A stretch of 64,000 bases of DNA from Zeus faber (lineage: Eukaryota; Chordata; Actinopteri; Zeiformes; Zeidae). The translations under genes and the position numbers were made by a program. Below the pieces are notes generated by a model, which worked only from the letters and a program-made list of their open reading frames with translations, was not told where the DNA came from and searched no databases. Every line of letters starts with the position of its first letter. Position 1 is the stretch's first letter. The DNA is taken from NCBI GenBank assembly GCA_960531495.1, contig OY482852.1:32535157-32599156 (forward strand), in the 5' to 3' direction. This document shows positions 10,593-21,262 of this stretch, one piece after another.

Positions 10593-10749
10593 TTTACATT
10601 TACATTTACATTTAGTCATTTAGCAGACGCTTTTATCCAAAGCGACTTACAAGGGAGAATAACATTCAGCTACATTGCGACAGAGATTAGTGTAATAACA
10701 ACATTGGTAAAACAATAAATACTGCAAGGTGGTGCTAAGTAATTTTAGA

Positions 10750-13131
10750 TTAGGACAGGAGGTACTCACTGAAGAGCTGGGTCTTCAGGTGCTTCTTAAA
10801 GACAGAGAGGGAGGTCCCCGCTCTGGTCATTTTTGGCAGCTCGTTCCACCAACGTGGAACTACAAATGAGAATAGCCTGGATTGCCGTGGCTGTATGGCC
10901 GGCAGAGCCAGGCGACGCTCATTTGACGAGCGCAGCATCCGGGGGGCAACATGTGCTCTTACAAGAGCACTTAAGTAGGTGGGAGCATTCCCAGCAATCA
11001 CTCTGTAGGCCAGCATAAGAGACTTGAACTTGATGCGGGCGGCTACAGGTAACCAGTGGAGCTCGATGAGCAGCGGAGTGACATGTGCCCTCTTTGGCTG
11101 GTTGAACACCAGTCGCGCCGCCGCATTCTGTATCATCTGTAGTGGCTTCACCGCACAGGCCGGCAAGCCTGTTAAGAGGAAGTTGCAGTAGTCGAGACGG
11201 GACATCACCAAGGTTTGTACCAGCAGTTGAGTGGCATATTGGGTCAGGTACAGCCTGACTTTTCGGATGTTGAGTAGTGCGAAGCGGCAGGACCGGGAGA
11301 CGGCGGCAACATGGTCCGAGAATGTCAGTTGGTCATCAATAATGACACCAAGATTCCTTGCAGCCTTGGTAGGAACAAGAGATAGAGAGTCGATTTTAAT
11401 ATCAATGTTGTGATAAATACCTTGTTTGGCCGGGAAGACCAGCAGTTCCGTTTTCGCCAGATTTAGGTGAAGATGATAATCCTTCATCCATGTGGATATG
11501 TCAGCGAGACAATCCGAGATCCGCGTCGAGACAGTAGGGTCGTCGGGCGGGAAGGACAGATAGAGTTGAGTATCATCCGCATAGCAGTGATATGAAAAGC
11601 CATGTGAGCGGATGATCGGGCCCAGTGAGGTGGTGTATATGGCAAAGAGGAGGGGTCCTAGCACCGAGCCTTGGGGCACCCCTGTGGTGAGGTGGTGAGG
11701 CACAGACAGCTGGCCTCGCCATGTCACACTGAACGAGCGCCCAGTAAGGTAAGATTCGAACCAGGAAAGTGCACTGCCCGTTATGCCCATGCTTGAGAGT
11801 ATGGACAGGAGTATGCAATGATTGACAGTGTCAAAAGCAGCTGATAAGTCTAGCAGAATGAGAACCGAGGATTTGGCAGCAGCTCTAGCAGTTTTTAAGG
11901 CCTCTGTCACAGACAACAGGGCAGTTTCGGTGGAGTGACCACTTTTGAAGCCAGATTGAAGTGTATCAAGAAGGTTGTTTCTTGACAGGTGCTCTGTAAC
12001 CTGTCTAGAGACCGCCCTCTCTAAGGTTTTGGAAAGGAATGGGAGGAGAGAGACCGGCCGATAGTTTCCTACTTGATTGGGATCGAGTGAGGGTTTTTTG
12101 AGCAGTTGTGCGACCCGAGCCGCTTTGAAAGCGGAAGGGAAAGTGCCGGAAGTTAGGGAAGAATTAATCACATGTGTGATTGGCGGGGTGATAGTCGGTG
12201 ATATGGCTTGAAGGAGGTTGGATGGGATCGGATCTAGCGGACAGGTAGTAGGACGGCTACATGTTAGTAGTTTAGATACCTCACTTTCAGCGAGGGGAGT
12301 GAAACCAGGGAACGATGAGCCTAGGGCTGGAGAAGACAGGTTGTGAGTAAGTTGTTTAGTGAATTGGCTGCTGATGGCTGCCACTTTGTTAGTAAAAAAG
12401 GAGGCAAGGCAGTCAGCAGTGAGGTTAGTAGCTGGGGGAGGTGGTGGAGGGTAAAGCAGAGACTTGAAGGTGGTGAATAACTTACGTGTGTCTGTGGCAC
12501 CGTTGATCCTATCGTTGAAGAAGGCCTTCTTGGCAGCAGTGATGCTGGAAGAGAAGGAGGACAGCAGTGTCTGGTAGCTAGCAAGATCCTCAGTTGTTTT
12601 GGATTTGTGCCATTTCCTCTCGGCTGCTCTGAGGTCAGTGCGCGTTGTCCGGAGGGTGTCAGTCAGCCAAGGGTGCGACTGGGTTGAACGAGCAGGTCTG
12701 GTGGATAGTGGACACAGGCTATCCAGACATGAGCTCAAGGTGGAGCAGAGGGAGTCAGTGGCATCATTAACCTGCAGAGAGGAGAAAGTGCTGTGGGGTG
12801 GAAGAGAAGAGGAGAGCACAGAGGAGAAGTGGGTGGGAGACAGGTTGCGGAGATTGCGGCGGATAGTAACCATGGGTGGGGAGGTGGGGGGTTGTTTTGG
12901 TAGCTGGACATTGAAGTGGATGAAGAAGTGGTCAGAGAGATGAAGAGGAGTGACCCATAGGTTGTCGGTGGTACAGCTCCGAGCAAGAATGAGATCAAGC
13001 TCTTTGCCAGCCTTGTGAGTCGGTGGAGTCGGGATCTGTCTTAGGTCGAACGAGCGAACCAAAGACAGGAAGTCAGCCGAGCTCGCACTGTCCAAGTGGA
13101 TGTTCATGCCCCGAGGACGAGCATGGGACAC
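10750..13131 (-). pseudogene. L2-like LINE reverse transcriptase frame (793 codons)
   Basis: This is one uninterrupted frame. Its start holds the C-terminal part of the endonuclease (NIHLDSASSADFLSLV, KELDLILARS, and LSDHFFIHF with the conserved S-D-H). The RT domain follows: LLKKPSLDPNQVGNYRPVSL, LLDLSAAFDTVNH, TGVPQGSVLGPLLF, and the catalytic YADDTQLYL, then NLGVIIDDQLTF and the thumb and C-terminal segment to KTQLFSEYLLS. All RT blocks with both catalytic Asp of YADD are present. The true start lies upstream in another frame: at about 13105-13110, where a GDFN-type motif is expected, one base is missing. The enzyme would nick target DNA and copy its own RNA from the nick. As it stands the polyprotein is split. 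Confidence 0.85.
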
Positions 13132-13646
13132 TCATGCTCAGGGATTGATGACAGCAGGGTGTCAAGCTCATGTAGGAAGTCACCTAGTTGTCCTGGTGGA
13201 CGGTAGATGACGACCACATAGGCTTTCACCGGAGCAGTCACCAAGACGGCGTGATATTCAAGGGAGGCAAAGTTGTTTAAAGGCAGCAGTGGATTAAATT
13301 TCCATGTGTTGGAAATTAGCAGGCCAGTCCCACCACCACGGCCAGATGGTCTGGATGTGTGGGAGAATGAGTAGTTAGTGGAGAGTGCAGCCGGGGTTGC
13401 GCTATCTTCCGGTTTAATCCATGTCTCAGTGAGAGCAAGGAGCTCTAAGGAGAGGTGGTTGGCATGACCAGAAATGAAGTCTGCCTTGTTAACTGCAGAT
13501 CGACAATTCCACAAGCCAACAGAGAAGGAGGTCTTTGCAGAAGATGTTTGCTGCAGGGACCTGAGGTTACCCGGATTGCATCGGCGTATGGTATAACGAC
13601 GCTTTCTGGGTGACCTTGAAGTTGTAGGGATGCGGTAGTAGCACAT
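13104..13646 (-). pseudogene. L2-like LINE endonuclease N-terminal part
   Basis: The frame contains VGLWNCRSAVNKADFI, LLALTETWIKPED (the catalytic E of APE-type endonucleases in TETW), GRGGGTGLLIS and VVVIYRPPGQLGDFLHELD. It runs up to PMLVLG and then stops at a TGA caused by a one-base shift relative to the RT frame. N-terminal residues before about 13646 are probably leader; another open frame (13445-13855) overlaps it and has no recognisable domain. Confidence 0.8.
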
Positions 13647-14011
13647 TTTGTATGGAGTGAGAGAAAGAAGGCAGGTTTGCCTTGTTCGGTGTCCTTGCTT
13701 CGGTTGACGTGCAGAGGTAGACGTGCGTCTTTACACAGAGCGACTACAAATGGGCCAACGCTTGAAGCTAACGCTTCAAGGGCAGGACCATAAATAGGTG
13801 ATAGAATACAGCTGCTCGTGTGATTAGGGTTGCACCTGGCTAAGAGCACGCCCACATAAGAGAGGACTTACCTGAATAGGGGGTGTGTCTGGAACACAAG
13901 CTTGTTGGCAGATCAGCAAATAGCAGTGAAATGTACAGAGTCAGTCCAGTAGTCCAAGTTGCAATACTACAATACGAGCAGTGATACACTACACAGCAAC
14001 CTCAGCACTAG

Positions 14012-14018
14012 ACCTTCA
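14012..14018. repeat. Target-site duplication ACCTTCA (right)
   Basis: Partner of 10586-10592; it lies within the Gypsy integrase codons just after STRDLPLK. Confidence 0.85.
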
Positions 14019-14945
14019 GGGGGAGGTCCCGGGTGGAGAGGCAGACCTTCTGGCCTGGCTGGTACTCCGGGGCCTGGGAGCGGTGACGGTTGGCGGCTGA
14101 GGCGTTGCGGCCAGCGGCTCGGAGGAGGGCGGCCCCGGCCCGGGTCCAGGTCCTGCGACAGCGGCGAATGAAGGCCTGGACGGACGGGCAGGAGGCCTCC
14201 ATTTCAAGGGCCGGGAATAGAGGCGGTTGGAAGCCGTAGGCGCACTGTAAGAGGGAGAGGCCTGTGGCCGAACTGGTCAGGGTGTTGTGGGCATATTCCA
14301 CCCACAAAAGCTGCTCAGACCAGGACAACGGGTGTTGAGACGTCATGCAGCGAAGGGCCGTCTCCATCTCCTGGTTCTTCCGCTCCGTTTGGCCGTTGGA
14401 CTGGGGGTTGTACCCTGAGGACAGGGTGACGGTGGCCCCCAGGAGCGAACAGAACTCCCTCCAGAAGACAGAGGCGAACTGGGGACCCCGGTCGGATGCA
14501 ACATCTACCAGGATGCCATGGAGGCGGAAGACATGATACAAAAATAGCTCGGCGGTGCCTTTGGCCGACGGAAGCTTCGGTAGAGGCACAAAGTGAGCCA
14601 TCTTGCTAAACCAATCCACCACGGTCAGGATGGTAGTGTTGCCCCTAGACGGTGGCAGACTGGTGACGAAGTCCACAGAGATGTGAGACCAGGGGCGAGG
14701 AACCGGCAGTGGGTGTAGAAGACCGGCAGGAGCAAGAAGAGAGGGATTGTGCTGGTTACAGGTGGGGTAGGCATTGACGAACCCTCGGACGTCCTCACCC
14801 AGGGAGGGCGACCAGAAGCGACGCTGGAGGACCTCCTTCGTCCGCTGGATCCCCGGGTGGCAGGTGAGTCGGGAGTTGTGGGCCCACTGGAGAACCTCGG
14901 ATCGGAGGTCAGGCAGGACGACCAGACGGTCAGGCGGACATGCAC
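14012..14945 (-). pseudogene. Gypsy integrase zinc-binding domain and catalytic core
   Basis: The frame ending at 14676 and its continuation hold [21 protein letters not shown] in [12 protein letters not shown] in [11 protein letters not shown] and E in [13 protein letters not shown], the D-D-E triad of retroviral-type integrases. The zinc-binding region (14690-14945) is readable only in a shifted frame, so at least one frameshift lies near 14690. The core ends at KV at 14012, where the LINE was inserted; the GPF/chromodomain part continues at 10585. Confidence 0.82.
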
Positions 14946-14949
14946 TGGG

Positions 14950-15580
14950 TCCAGGTTAGTCTTGGGCGGCGACTCTTACTTTCTCTTCCACCTCCCAGGT
15001 GAGTGTGGCGACTAGACCGTAGGATGGTTGAATGGTGTCGGGGTCAGCAGTGTCTTCCTCCTCCTCCTGGAACTACCGGGACAGGGCGTTGGGTTTGACA
15101 TTGCGTGACCCCGGCCGATAGGAGAGGGAGAAATTGAATCTGGTTAGGAAGAGCGCCCAACGAGACGGGAGTTCAGCCTCCTGGCGGACTGGATATACTG
15201 GTTCTTGTGGTCAGTCCACACCAGGAACGGCAGCTGGGTTCCCTCTAGCCAGTGTCGCCACTCCTACAGGACCAATTTGACGGCGAGAAGCTCCCTATTC
15301 CCGATGTCGTAGTTCCTACTCGGCCGGGGTCAAACGCCTGGAGAAGAAGGCGCAGGGATGAAGTTTCTGCTTGGAGGCGGTTCTCTGGGACAGGACAGCT
15401 CCGACTCCCACATCGGAGGTGTCCACTTCCACCATGAACTGCCGTTTGGGGTCAGGCAATACCAGAATGGGGGCTGAAGTGAACCGTGCTTTCAGGGCCA
15501 GGAAGACGTCGTTGGCGGCGGCGGACCACAGGAACGGCACCTCGGAGGAGGTTAGGGCTGTGAGAGGGGCCACCACCATG
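14950..15580 (-). pseudogene. Gypsy RNase H region
   Basis: Minus-strand 15316-15579 encodes [52 protein letters not shown] and [10 protein letters not shown], the RT connection and RNase H start of Gypsy elements. Sequence toward 14950 resembles the rest of RNase H and the linker to integrase, but only in short shifted frames. Confidence 0.7.
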
Positions 15581-16000
15581 CTGTAGCCTCGAATGAACCT
15601 TTTTGTTCAACATAGAAGTTGGCAAAACCGAGGACGCGCTGGAGTTGTTTGCGGGAGTCCGGGGCGGGCCAGGTGGTGACGGCGGAGACCTTGGTGGAGT
15701 CCATCTGGATGGTCCCCCTCCTTATGACATACCCCAGGAAGGAGACGGATGGGATGTGAAACTCACACTTCTCTGCATTCACAAAGAGTGAGTTCTCCAG
15801 GAGGCGCTGCAGGACCGTCTGGACGTGGTGGACGTGCTCAGCTTGGGATCGGGAGAAGATCAGGATGTCGTCGAGGTACACAAAGACGAACTTGTTGAGC
15901 ATGTCCCTGAGTACGTCATTGACAAGGGCCTGGAAGACGGCGGGGGCGTTGGTGAGGCCAAAGGGCATCACTATTCGTAGTGACCGGAGGGAGTGTTGAA
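15552..16000 (-). pseudogene. Gypsy reverse transcriptase, C-terminal half
   Basis: It encodes [20 protein letters not shown], the catalytic YLDDILIFS and NAEKCEFH...FLGYVIRRG. The N-terminal fingers, including the first catalytic Asp block, are absent: the frame jumps from the protease region near 16005 straight to a position just before MPFGLTNAP. An internal deletion of several hundred bases explains this. RT activity is impossible. Confidence 0.82.
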
Positions 16001-16600
16001 CGCCGGATGGGAACCGTCTGATGGGTGACTGTCCCCAGGAGGTGGCCATCCAGGGCAGTGGCAGGAACCGGAGAAGGCAGGAGAACTCGACCAACACCCA
16101 GCTGCCGTGCTAGGTTATCATCGATGATGTTAACATCGGAACCAGAGTCAATAAGTATGGCGAGGGAATGTGAGCCTTGGGGCAGCAGCAGCCGACCCTG
16201 GCACAGGGGGCGTAGGTTGGAGGGGGATTTGGAGTTGTGGCTCACCAGGACCTCCTCCCTCACTGGCGAGCCCGGCCCTTTTATCTGACACCCGGAAATG
16301 TAGTGTCCGGCTAGACCGCAGTAGAGGCAAAGGTTCCCCACCCGGCATCTCTCCTTCTCCTCCGGGATGAGGCTCGCCCGGCCACCCCGCATGGGAGAGG
16401 CCTCACTCGTGGGTTGACGGGCCGGAAGAGCTGGCGGCCCGGAGGAACCTGGAAGACGGGTTGCTGGGTGGCGCTCCACTTGCCTCTGACGCCTCTCTCG
16501 CTGCCGGGCCTGGATGCGTCGGTCGATACGGGAAGCAAGCTCAATGATGCCATTGAGAGAGGTGGGCAGGTCGTGGGAAACTAGCTCATCCTTCACGTAC
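16000..16600 (-). pseudogene. Gypsy Gag zinc knuckle and protease
   Basis: The frame contains ELASRIDRRIQARQRERR, a zinc knuckle CLYCGLAGHYISGC (C-x2-C-x4-H-x4-C) near 16268-16310, and a protease active site ILIDSGSDVNIID (D-S-G) near 16105-16145. It is continuous with the upstream gag frame except for the TGA near 16604 (FLMG-stop-AEYVKDEL). Downstream the protease frame runs into the RT deletion. Confidence 0.82.
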
Positions 16601-16603
16601 TCT

Positions 16604-16971
16604 GCTCATCCCATCAGGAACGCGTCAATGTGGGCTGCCGGGTTCCACTCGCTCAGTCGAGCCTGGGTGCAGAAGTCGATCGCGTAATCGACCACGGAGC
16701 GGGACCCTTGACTGAGACCCAGGAGACCACCAGCACCATCGGGACCTTGTGATGTTACCCCGAACACCTTGCGGAGCTCGGCGGCGAAGGCGTGGAAGGA
16801 GGAGCAGGCTGGTGTGTGTCGTTCCCACTGGGCCATTCCCCACAGCCAAGCGCGGCCTGTCAGGTGATTTACGGTGAATGCCACCATGGCATCCTCGGAG
16901 GCGAAGGTGTGGGGCTGCAGAGCGAAGAGGATGGAACAGTTCTCCGGCGTAGCGTTCTGGAACCCCCACCA
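16604..16971 (-). pseudogene. Gypsy Gag capsid part, 5'-truncated
   Basis: It encodes NCSILFALQPHTFASEDAMV, LTGRAWLWGMAQWER, FHAFAAELRKVFGV and VVDYAIDFCTQARLSEWNPA, the capsid-type region of teleost Gypsy Gag proteins. Its first residues are joined in frame to 76 residues of Rex1-like RT (16972-17199), giving a 197-codon chimeric frame. The gag start, leader and 5' LTR are missing. Confidence 0.75.
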
Positions 16972-18420
16972 GGCCAGGGAGGCTTTGAATATCCTAGTGA
17001 GCACCGGGGCTCGCTGGTTAGCACTGGTCTTCAGTACTCTCCAAGATATGCCACCTGGGCCCGGAGCTTTCCTGGTGTTCACACGCATCAGAGCCCACAT
17101 GATATCATGGACAGACACTGAGAGTGTGCTCTCATCCCCAGTGGTGTAACCCCAATTAGCCCGCGAGCTAGGGGTGTTGTTGCCAGCCTCAAACTGCATA
17201 AAAAGAGTTCAGTTTGTTGGCTAGGGAGTAGTCCACACTAGTGGCTAGGGAGGGGCTGGTCTTGTAGTTTGTAATAGTCCACAGCCCCTGCCACAAGCGT
17301 CTGGTGTCTCATTGCTCCATCTGTCACTCCACTGTGTCTCTGTATGTCCGTTTAGCGTCCTTTACGCCCTCCACAGTTTGTACGATGCCGCCTTGTAATT
17401 TTCCATATTTGGGGATACAAGACTGTCGTTGTAAGTGGCCGTGCAAGGATTCAGCGCGGCGCAGGTGAATTTATCGACCCATGGTTTCTGGTTTGGAAAT
17501 ATCCAAACTTTCACCATGGGAACGACGCTGTCCGCTAACGTAGCTAAGAAGCTTGTAGCTACTTCCGTAAACTCGCTGACGTCCCTGGAACTTGATTGGA
17601 ACATACCAGTCGATGTCAGTCAGAGTGCCCTTAAGCGTGGCCTCTGATTGCTCCGACCACCACTTTACTTCACTTGTCACTACCGTTTCACACACGAAGC
17701 ACGGCTTGTAAACAGGAAGTACCAAGATGGCAGAGTGGTCCGATTTCCCGAAAGCAAGGAGCAAGACGGTCTTGTATTTGTTCTTGTAGGGTGTGTAGCA
17801 GTGGTCCAAATTCTATCTCCTTTTGGCACACGTGATATGTTGATGGAAATTAGGCAGAACCTTTTTAAGGTTCACCCTGTTAAAGTCCCCTTGTCACCAC
17901 CAAAGCTGCGTTGCAATGTTAGTTCTGAAGTCCACATAACATATGATATAGGCCTGATAGGTCTGTGTCGGTGTCCGCTTGCGGTGGGATATAAACGGCT
18001 GTGATGATGACCGTGCTGAATTGCCGGAGAGGTAGAATGGATGACATGCGATGGTCAGCTGTTCCAGGTTCGGCGAGCAGGAGCGGGAAAGAGTCTTTAG
18101 TAGTTGGGGTTACACCAGTGGCTGTTTATCATGAGGCAGATGCCTCCACCCTTGGATTTCCCCAACTCCTCCGACCTGTCAGCGTAGAATACGGAGAAGG
18201 ACTCGGCTGGACATATGGCGTGGTCCGGCACCAGCGGGTTCAGCCATGTCTTCGTCAGGCAACAGGATGCAACAGATTCTCATATCCCGTTGCAATGTAA
18301 TCCTCCCTCAGAGGGTCATCCATCTTGTTCTCCAGGGACTGGACATTGGAAAGAAGGATGAACAGTGGCTCCATTTTTGTTGTCCGGCGAGATCTTGCTA
18401 CAAAAGCTCTTGAAAAGTCA
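16972..18420 (-). pseudogene. Rex1-like LINE copy a (5' part)
   Basis: The minus strand matches the other Rex1-like copies: a 5' region near 18320-18390 (GAGAACAAGATGGATGA), endonuclease pieces around 17740-18330, a mid-linker at 17362-17604 (FPNQKPWVDKFTCAALN), and the beginning of RT at 16972-17199 (SVSVHDIMWALMRVNTRKAP). It ends at an RT position equivalent to IFN-SLA, where Gypsy gag starts. Many frameshifts are present. Retaining the 5' part while losing the 3' part is the opposite of normal LINE truncation, so the right-hand joint is a rearrangement. Confidence 0.78.
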
Positions 18421-19379
18421 ATTTACGATTATTTAGGCTCATGAGTACAACTATTAGGAGGATTGTCATTTTGTCTGTCTGCCTATCATCTGTTTTTTGT
18501 GTAAAACAGTGCTTGTCTATTTTGTACAACTGGGTGTATTGTGTTTGTGTTTGTGTTTGTGTTTCTATTCATCGTAAACTTTCCTTTGTATTGTTTTGAT
18601 TTCATGAATGTATACAGTACTGTGTGTGTTAATCTAGCCACTGGGGTGCACAAGGCAGTGTATCATCAGTGCCAGTCCCAAGCCCAGATTAATAAAGAGG
18701 GTTGTGTCAGGAAGGGCATCCGGCATAAAAACCAAGCCAAATTGAACATGCGGACAACGAATCTCATTTCTATACCGGATCGGTGGAGGCCCGGGTTAAC
18801 AACGACCGCCGCTGTTAGTCAACAGGGTGCAAGTGGAAATTGTGCTTCGGTCGGGCGAAGAAGAAGAGGAGGAAGGTGTGTCTGGAGACAGCAGGAGAGG
18901 AAGAAGAGTGGAAGAGGAGAGTTGAGAATAGGAACTTTGAATGTTGCACTGTGAAGGGTAAAGAGAGAAAACTGGCTGACATGATGGAGAGAAGGAAGGT
19001 AGATGTACTATGTGTAACAGAGACCAGGTGTAAGTGGAGTAAGGCCAGGAGTATCGGAGCCGAGTACAAACTGTTCTACCATGGAGTGGATGGCAGGAGG
19101 AATGGGGTAGGGATAGTCTTGAAGTAAGAATATGTCGAGTGTTTTGGTGGTGACGAGATTGTCGAACAGAGTGATGAGCATGAAGCTGGAAATTGATGGG
19201 TGATAATGAATGTGGTCAATGCATATGATCCCTAAGTTAGGTGTGAGATGGAAGAGAAAGAAGAATTCTTTAGTGAGTTGGATCTAGTGGTGGAGAGCGT
19301 TCCCAAAGGAGAGAGAGTGGTCGTTGGAGCAGATCTCAATGGACATGTTGGCAAAGGGATCAGAGACATAGGTAACGAA

Positions 19380-19763
19380 GAAACGTCTTTATTCGTCACG
19401 CAACACACCACACATGCCTGCACACACACACACGCACATGCTTTGATGGTGGCCGGTGAAATGGATCCTCTGCATTTGACCCATCCTGGCTTGTCCTTCC
19501 TCCGGGGGCACAGCCAGGAGCAGTGGGCAGCATACGTGGATGCGCCCGGGGACCAGGTGATAAGTGTCCATCACTGGTCAGACGATGGTGGGTGCATGTA
19601 CTGACGTGAGGTGGAGGAAACCCCATGTGAGCACGGGGAGAACATGCAAACTCCACACAGAAAGGCTCCTATTTGGGAGATAACCCGCCGGAGCACGGTG
19701 CCAACAGCGCCCCAGGAGCTTCTTGCTGTGAGACAGAAGTGCAATGCACTGCGCCACCGTGCC
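19380..19763 (-). mobile_element. tRNA-derived SINE in RTE copy C
   Basis: On the minus strand it begins GGCACGGTGGCGCAGTG (an A-box-like tRNA head near 19763), includes CACAGCAAGAAG and the conserved block AGTTTGCATGTTCTCCCCGT, and ends with a GACGAATAAAGACG tail at 19380. The RTE sequence on both sides is continuous when it is removed (GACATAGGTAACGA / ACGAGAAGATG). The B box is degenerate. Related copies lie at 27864-28093 and 46650-46835. Confidence 0.7.
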
Positions 19764-20947
19764 ACGAGAAGATGATGGGCAGGTGTGGTGTCAAGGAGAG
19801 GAATGTGGAAGGACAGATGGTGGTGGATTTCGCCAAAAGGATGGAATTGGCTATTGTGAATACGTATTTCAAGAAGAGGGAGGAACATAGGGTGACATAC
19901 AAGAGTGGAGGAAGGTGCACACAGGTGGACTACATCTTATGCAGGAGGTGCAATCTGAAAGTTATTAGTGACAGCAAAGTGGTGGTAGGGGAGCGTCTTG
20001 CTAGGCAGCATCGGATGGTCCGTAGAATGACTCTGGAGGTCATGAAGAGGAAGAGAGTGAAAGAAGAGCCAAAGATAAAATGGTGGAATGGGAAGAGGAA
20101 GAAAGACGAGGACTCTTGGTGGTGGAATGAGGAAGTACAGGAGAGCATAGAGCAGAAGAGGTTGGCGAATAAGAAATGGAAAGTCAGAGAGATGAAGAAA
20201 GTCGACAGGAGTACAAGCTGATGCGGTGCAAGACCGAGAGGTTGGACAGTAAGGAAGGAGAAAAGGACTTGTACTGATTGGCGAGACAAAGGGACCAAGC
20301 TGGGGAGGATGTACAGCAGGTTTAGGGTGATGAAGGATAATGACGGGAATGTGCTGACTAGTGAGGAGAGTATGTTGAGAAGTTGGAAGGAGTACTTTGA
20401 GGATTTTATGAATGAAGAAAATGAGAGGGAGAGAAGAGTGGATAATGTGGGGATAATGGATGAAGAAGTGCAGCATATTAGCTAGGATGAGGTGAGAACA
20501 GCATTAAAGAAGATAAAGAGTGGAAAGGCAGTTGGCCCAGATGACAAACCTGGCGAAGCATGGAAATGTTTAGGTGGCAGTGGCATTCCTAATGAGACTG
20601 TTTAACACCATCCTGGAAAGGGAGAGGATGCCGGAGGAGTTGGGAAGAAGTTTACTGGTACCCATCTTCAAGAACTAGGGAGACATACAGAGCTGTAGTA
20701 AGTACAGGGGAATATAGTTAATCAGCCCCAAAATTAGGCTAGGGGAAAGGGTAGTGGAGGCTTGGTTAAGTGGAAAGATGGGGATCAACGGCAGCAATAT
20801 GGTTTCATGCCAGGAAAGAGTACTACAGATGCAATGTTTGCTTAAAGAATGCTGATGGAAAAGTACAGGGAAGGCCAGAGGGAGTTGCCCTGCGGCTTTG
20901 TTGATTTAGAGAAAGGGTATGATAGGGTGGCGTGAGAGGAAGTGTGG

Positions 20948-21095
20948 TACTGCAATAAAATATATTCAACTAAATTATTTTGTCTTTGTAATTATCCCCC
21001 CTCTACTTCCTCCATGCAAATAAAAAATAGAAAAAATAACTTTAAATCAATCTGTCCCTGTGATAGTGTTGTGAAGTTCGTGCGGCAAAAAGCTG
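20948..21095 (+). repeat. Segment shared with RTE copy B
   Basis: Matches the minus strand of 5575-5745 closely and contains no RTE coding. Its left border falls after the RT start in both copies, but at different RT positions. Confidence 0.7.
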
Positions 21096-21262
21096 AGAAA
21101 GCAAGGAGTGGAGGTGGAGGAGGCGGATGGGTTCAAGTACTTGGGGTCGACCATCCAAAGCAGCAGAGAGTGTGGGAGAGAGGTGAAGAAGAAGGTATTG
21201 GAGGCAGATAATCCGCTGCGTCGACCCCTAACGGGAGCAGCCGAAAGAAGAAGAAGAAGAAT

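Larger units (their letters stand above)
10593..14011 (-). mobile_element. Near-intact L2-like LINE, 3.42 kb
   Basis: A minus-strand LINE with an apurinic-type endonuclease followed by RT in one long frame. The 3' terminus at 10593 is a short (TTTACA)n-type tail preceded by the motif AAGCGTCTGCTAAATGACTA (minus strand, near 10612-10640), the hallmark of the teleost L2-like 3' end. It is flanked by the 7-bp duplication ACCTTCA (10586-10592, 14012-14018), so both ends are intact. Apart from one frameshift it appears complete; the related copy at 43.5-46.5 kb is far more decayed. Confidence 0.88.
10008..16971 (-). mobile_element. Defective Gypsy chromovirus, interrupted by an L2-like LINE
   Basis: On the minus strand the order is Gag, zinc knuckle, protease, RT (partial), RNase H, integrase and chromodomain, the Ty3/Gypsy chromovirus order. 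It is non-functional: the 5' end is cut within gag by fusion to a Rex1-like LINE at 16971, gag carries an in-frame TGA near 16604, the first half of RT is deleted, several frameshifts disrupt RNase H and integrase, and an L2-like LINE (10593-14011) splits the integrase. Neither LTR was identified. Coding bases are GC-rich compared with flanking DNA. Confidence 0.85.
18630..21262 (+). pseudogene. RTE-like LINE copy C, with SINE and shared segment
   Basis: The copy starts with the RTE leader (CAGGAAGGGCATCCGGCATA near 18709-18728), then endonuclease (RIGTLNVAL; MMERRKVDVLCVTETRCKWS; RVVVGADLNGHVGKGI; RCTQVDYILC), the linker (WWWNEEVQESIEQKRLA) and RT fingers, with numerous stops and frameshifts. 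A SINE of about 385 bp interrupts EN (19380-19763). At 20948 RT coding gives way to the segment shared with copy B, then resumes at about 21105 in the DGFKYLGSTIQSS motif and ends with the AAGAAGAAGAAG tail at 21247-21262. Most of the RT palm, including FADD, is absent. Confidence 0.8.

Noticed and set aside
12599..12943. Plus-strand frames opposite the L2-like RT
   Set aside because: They are antisense shadows of the 793-codon RT frame.
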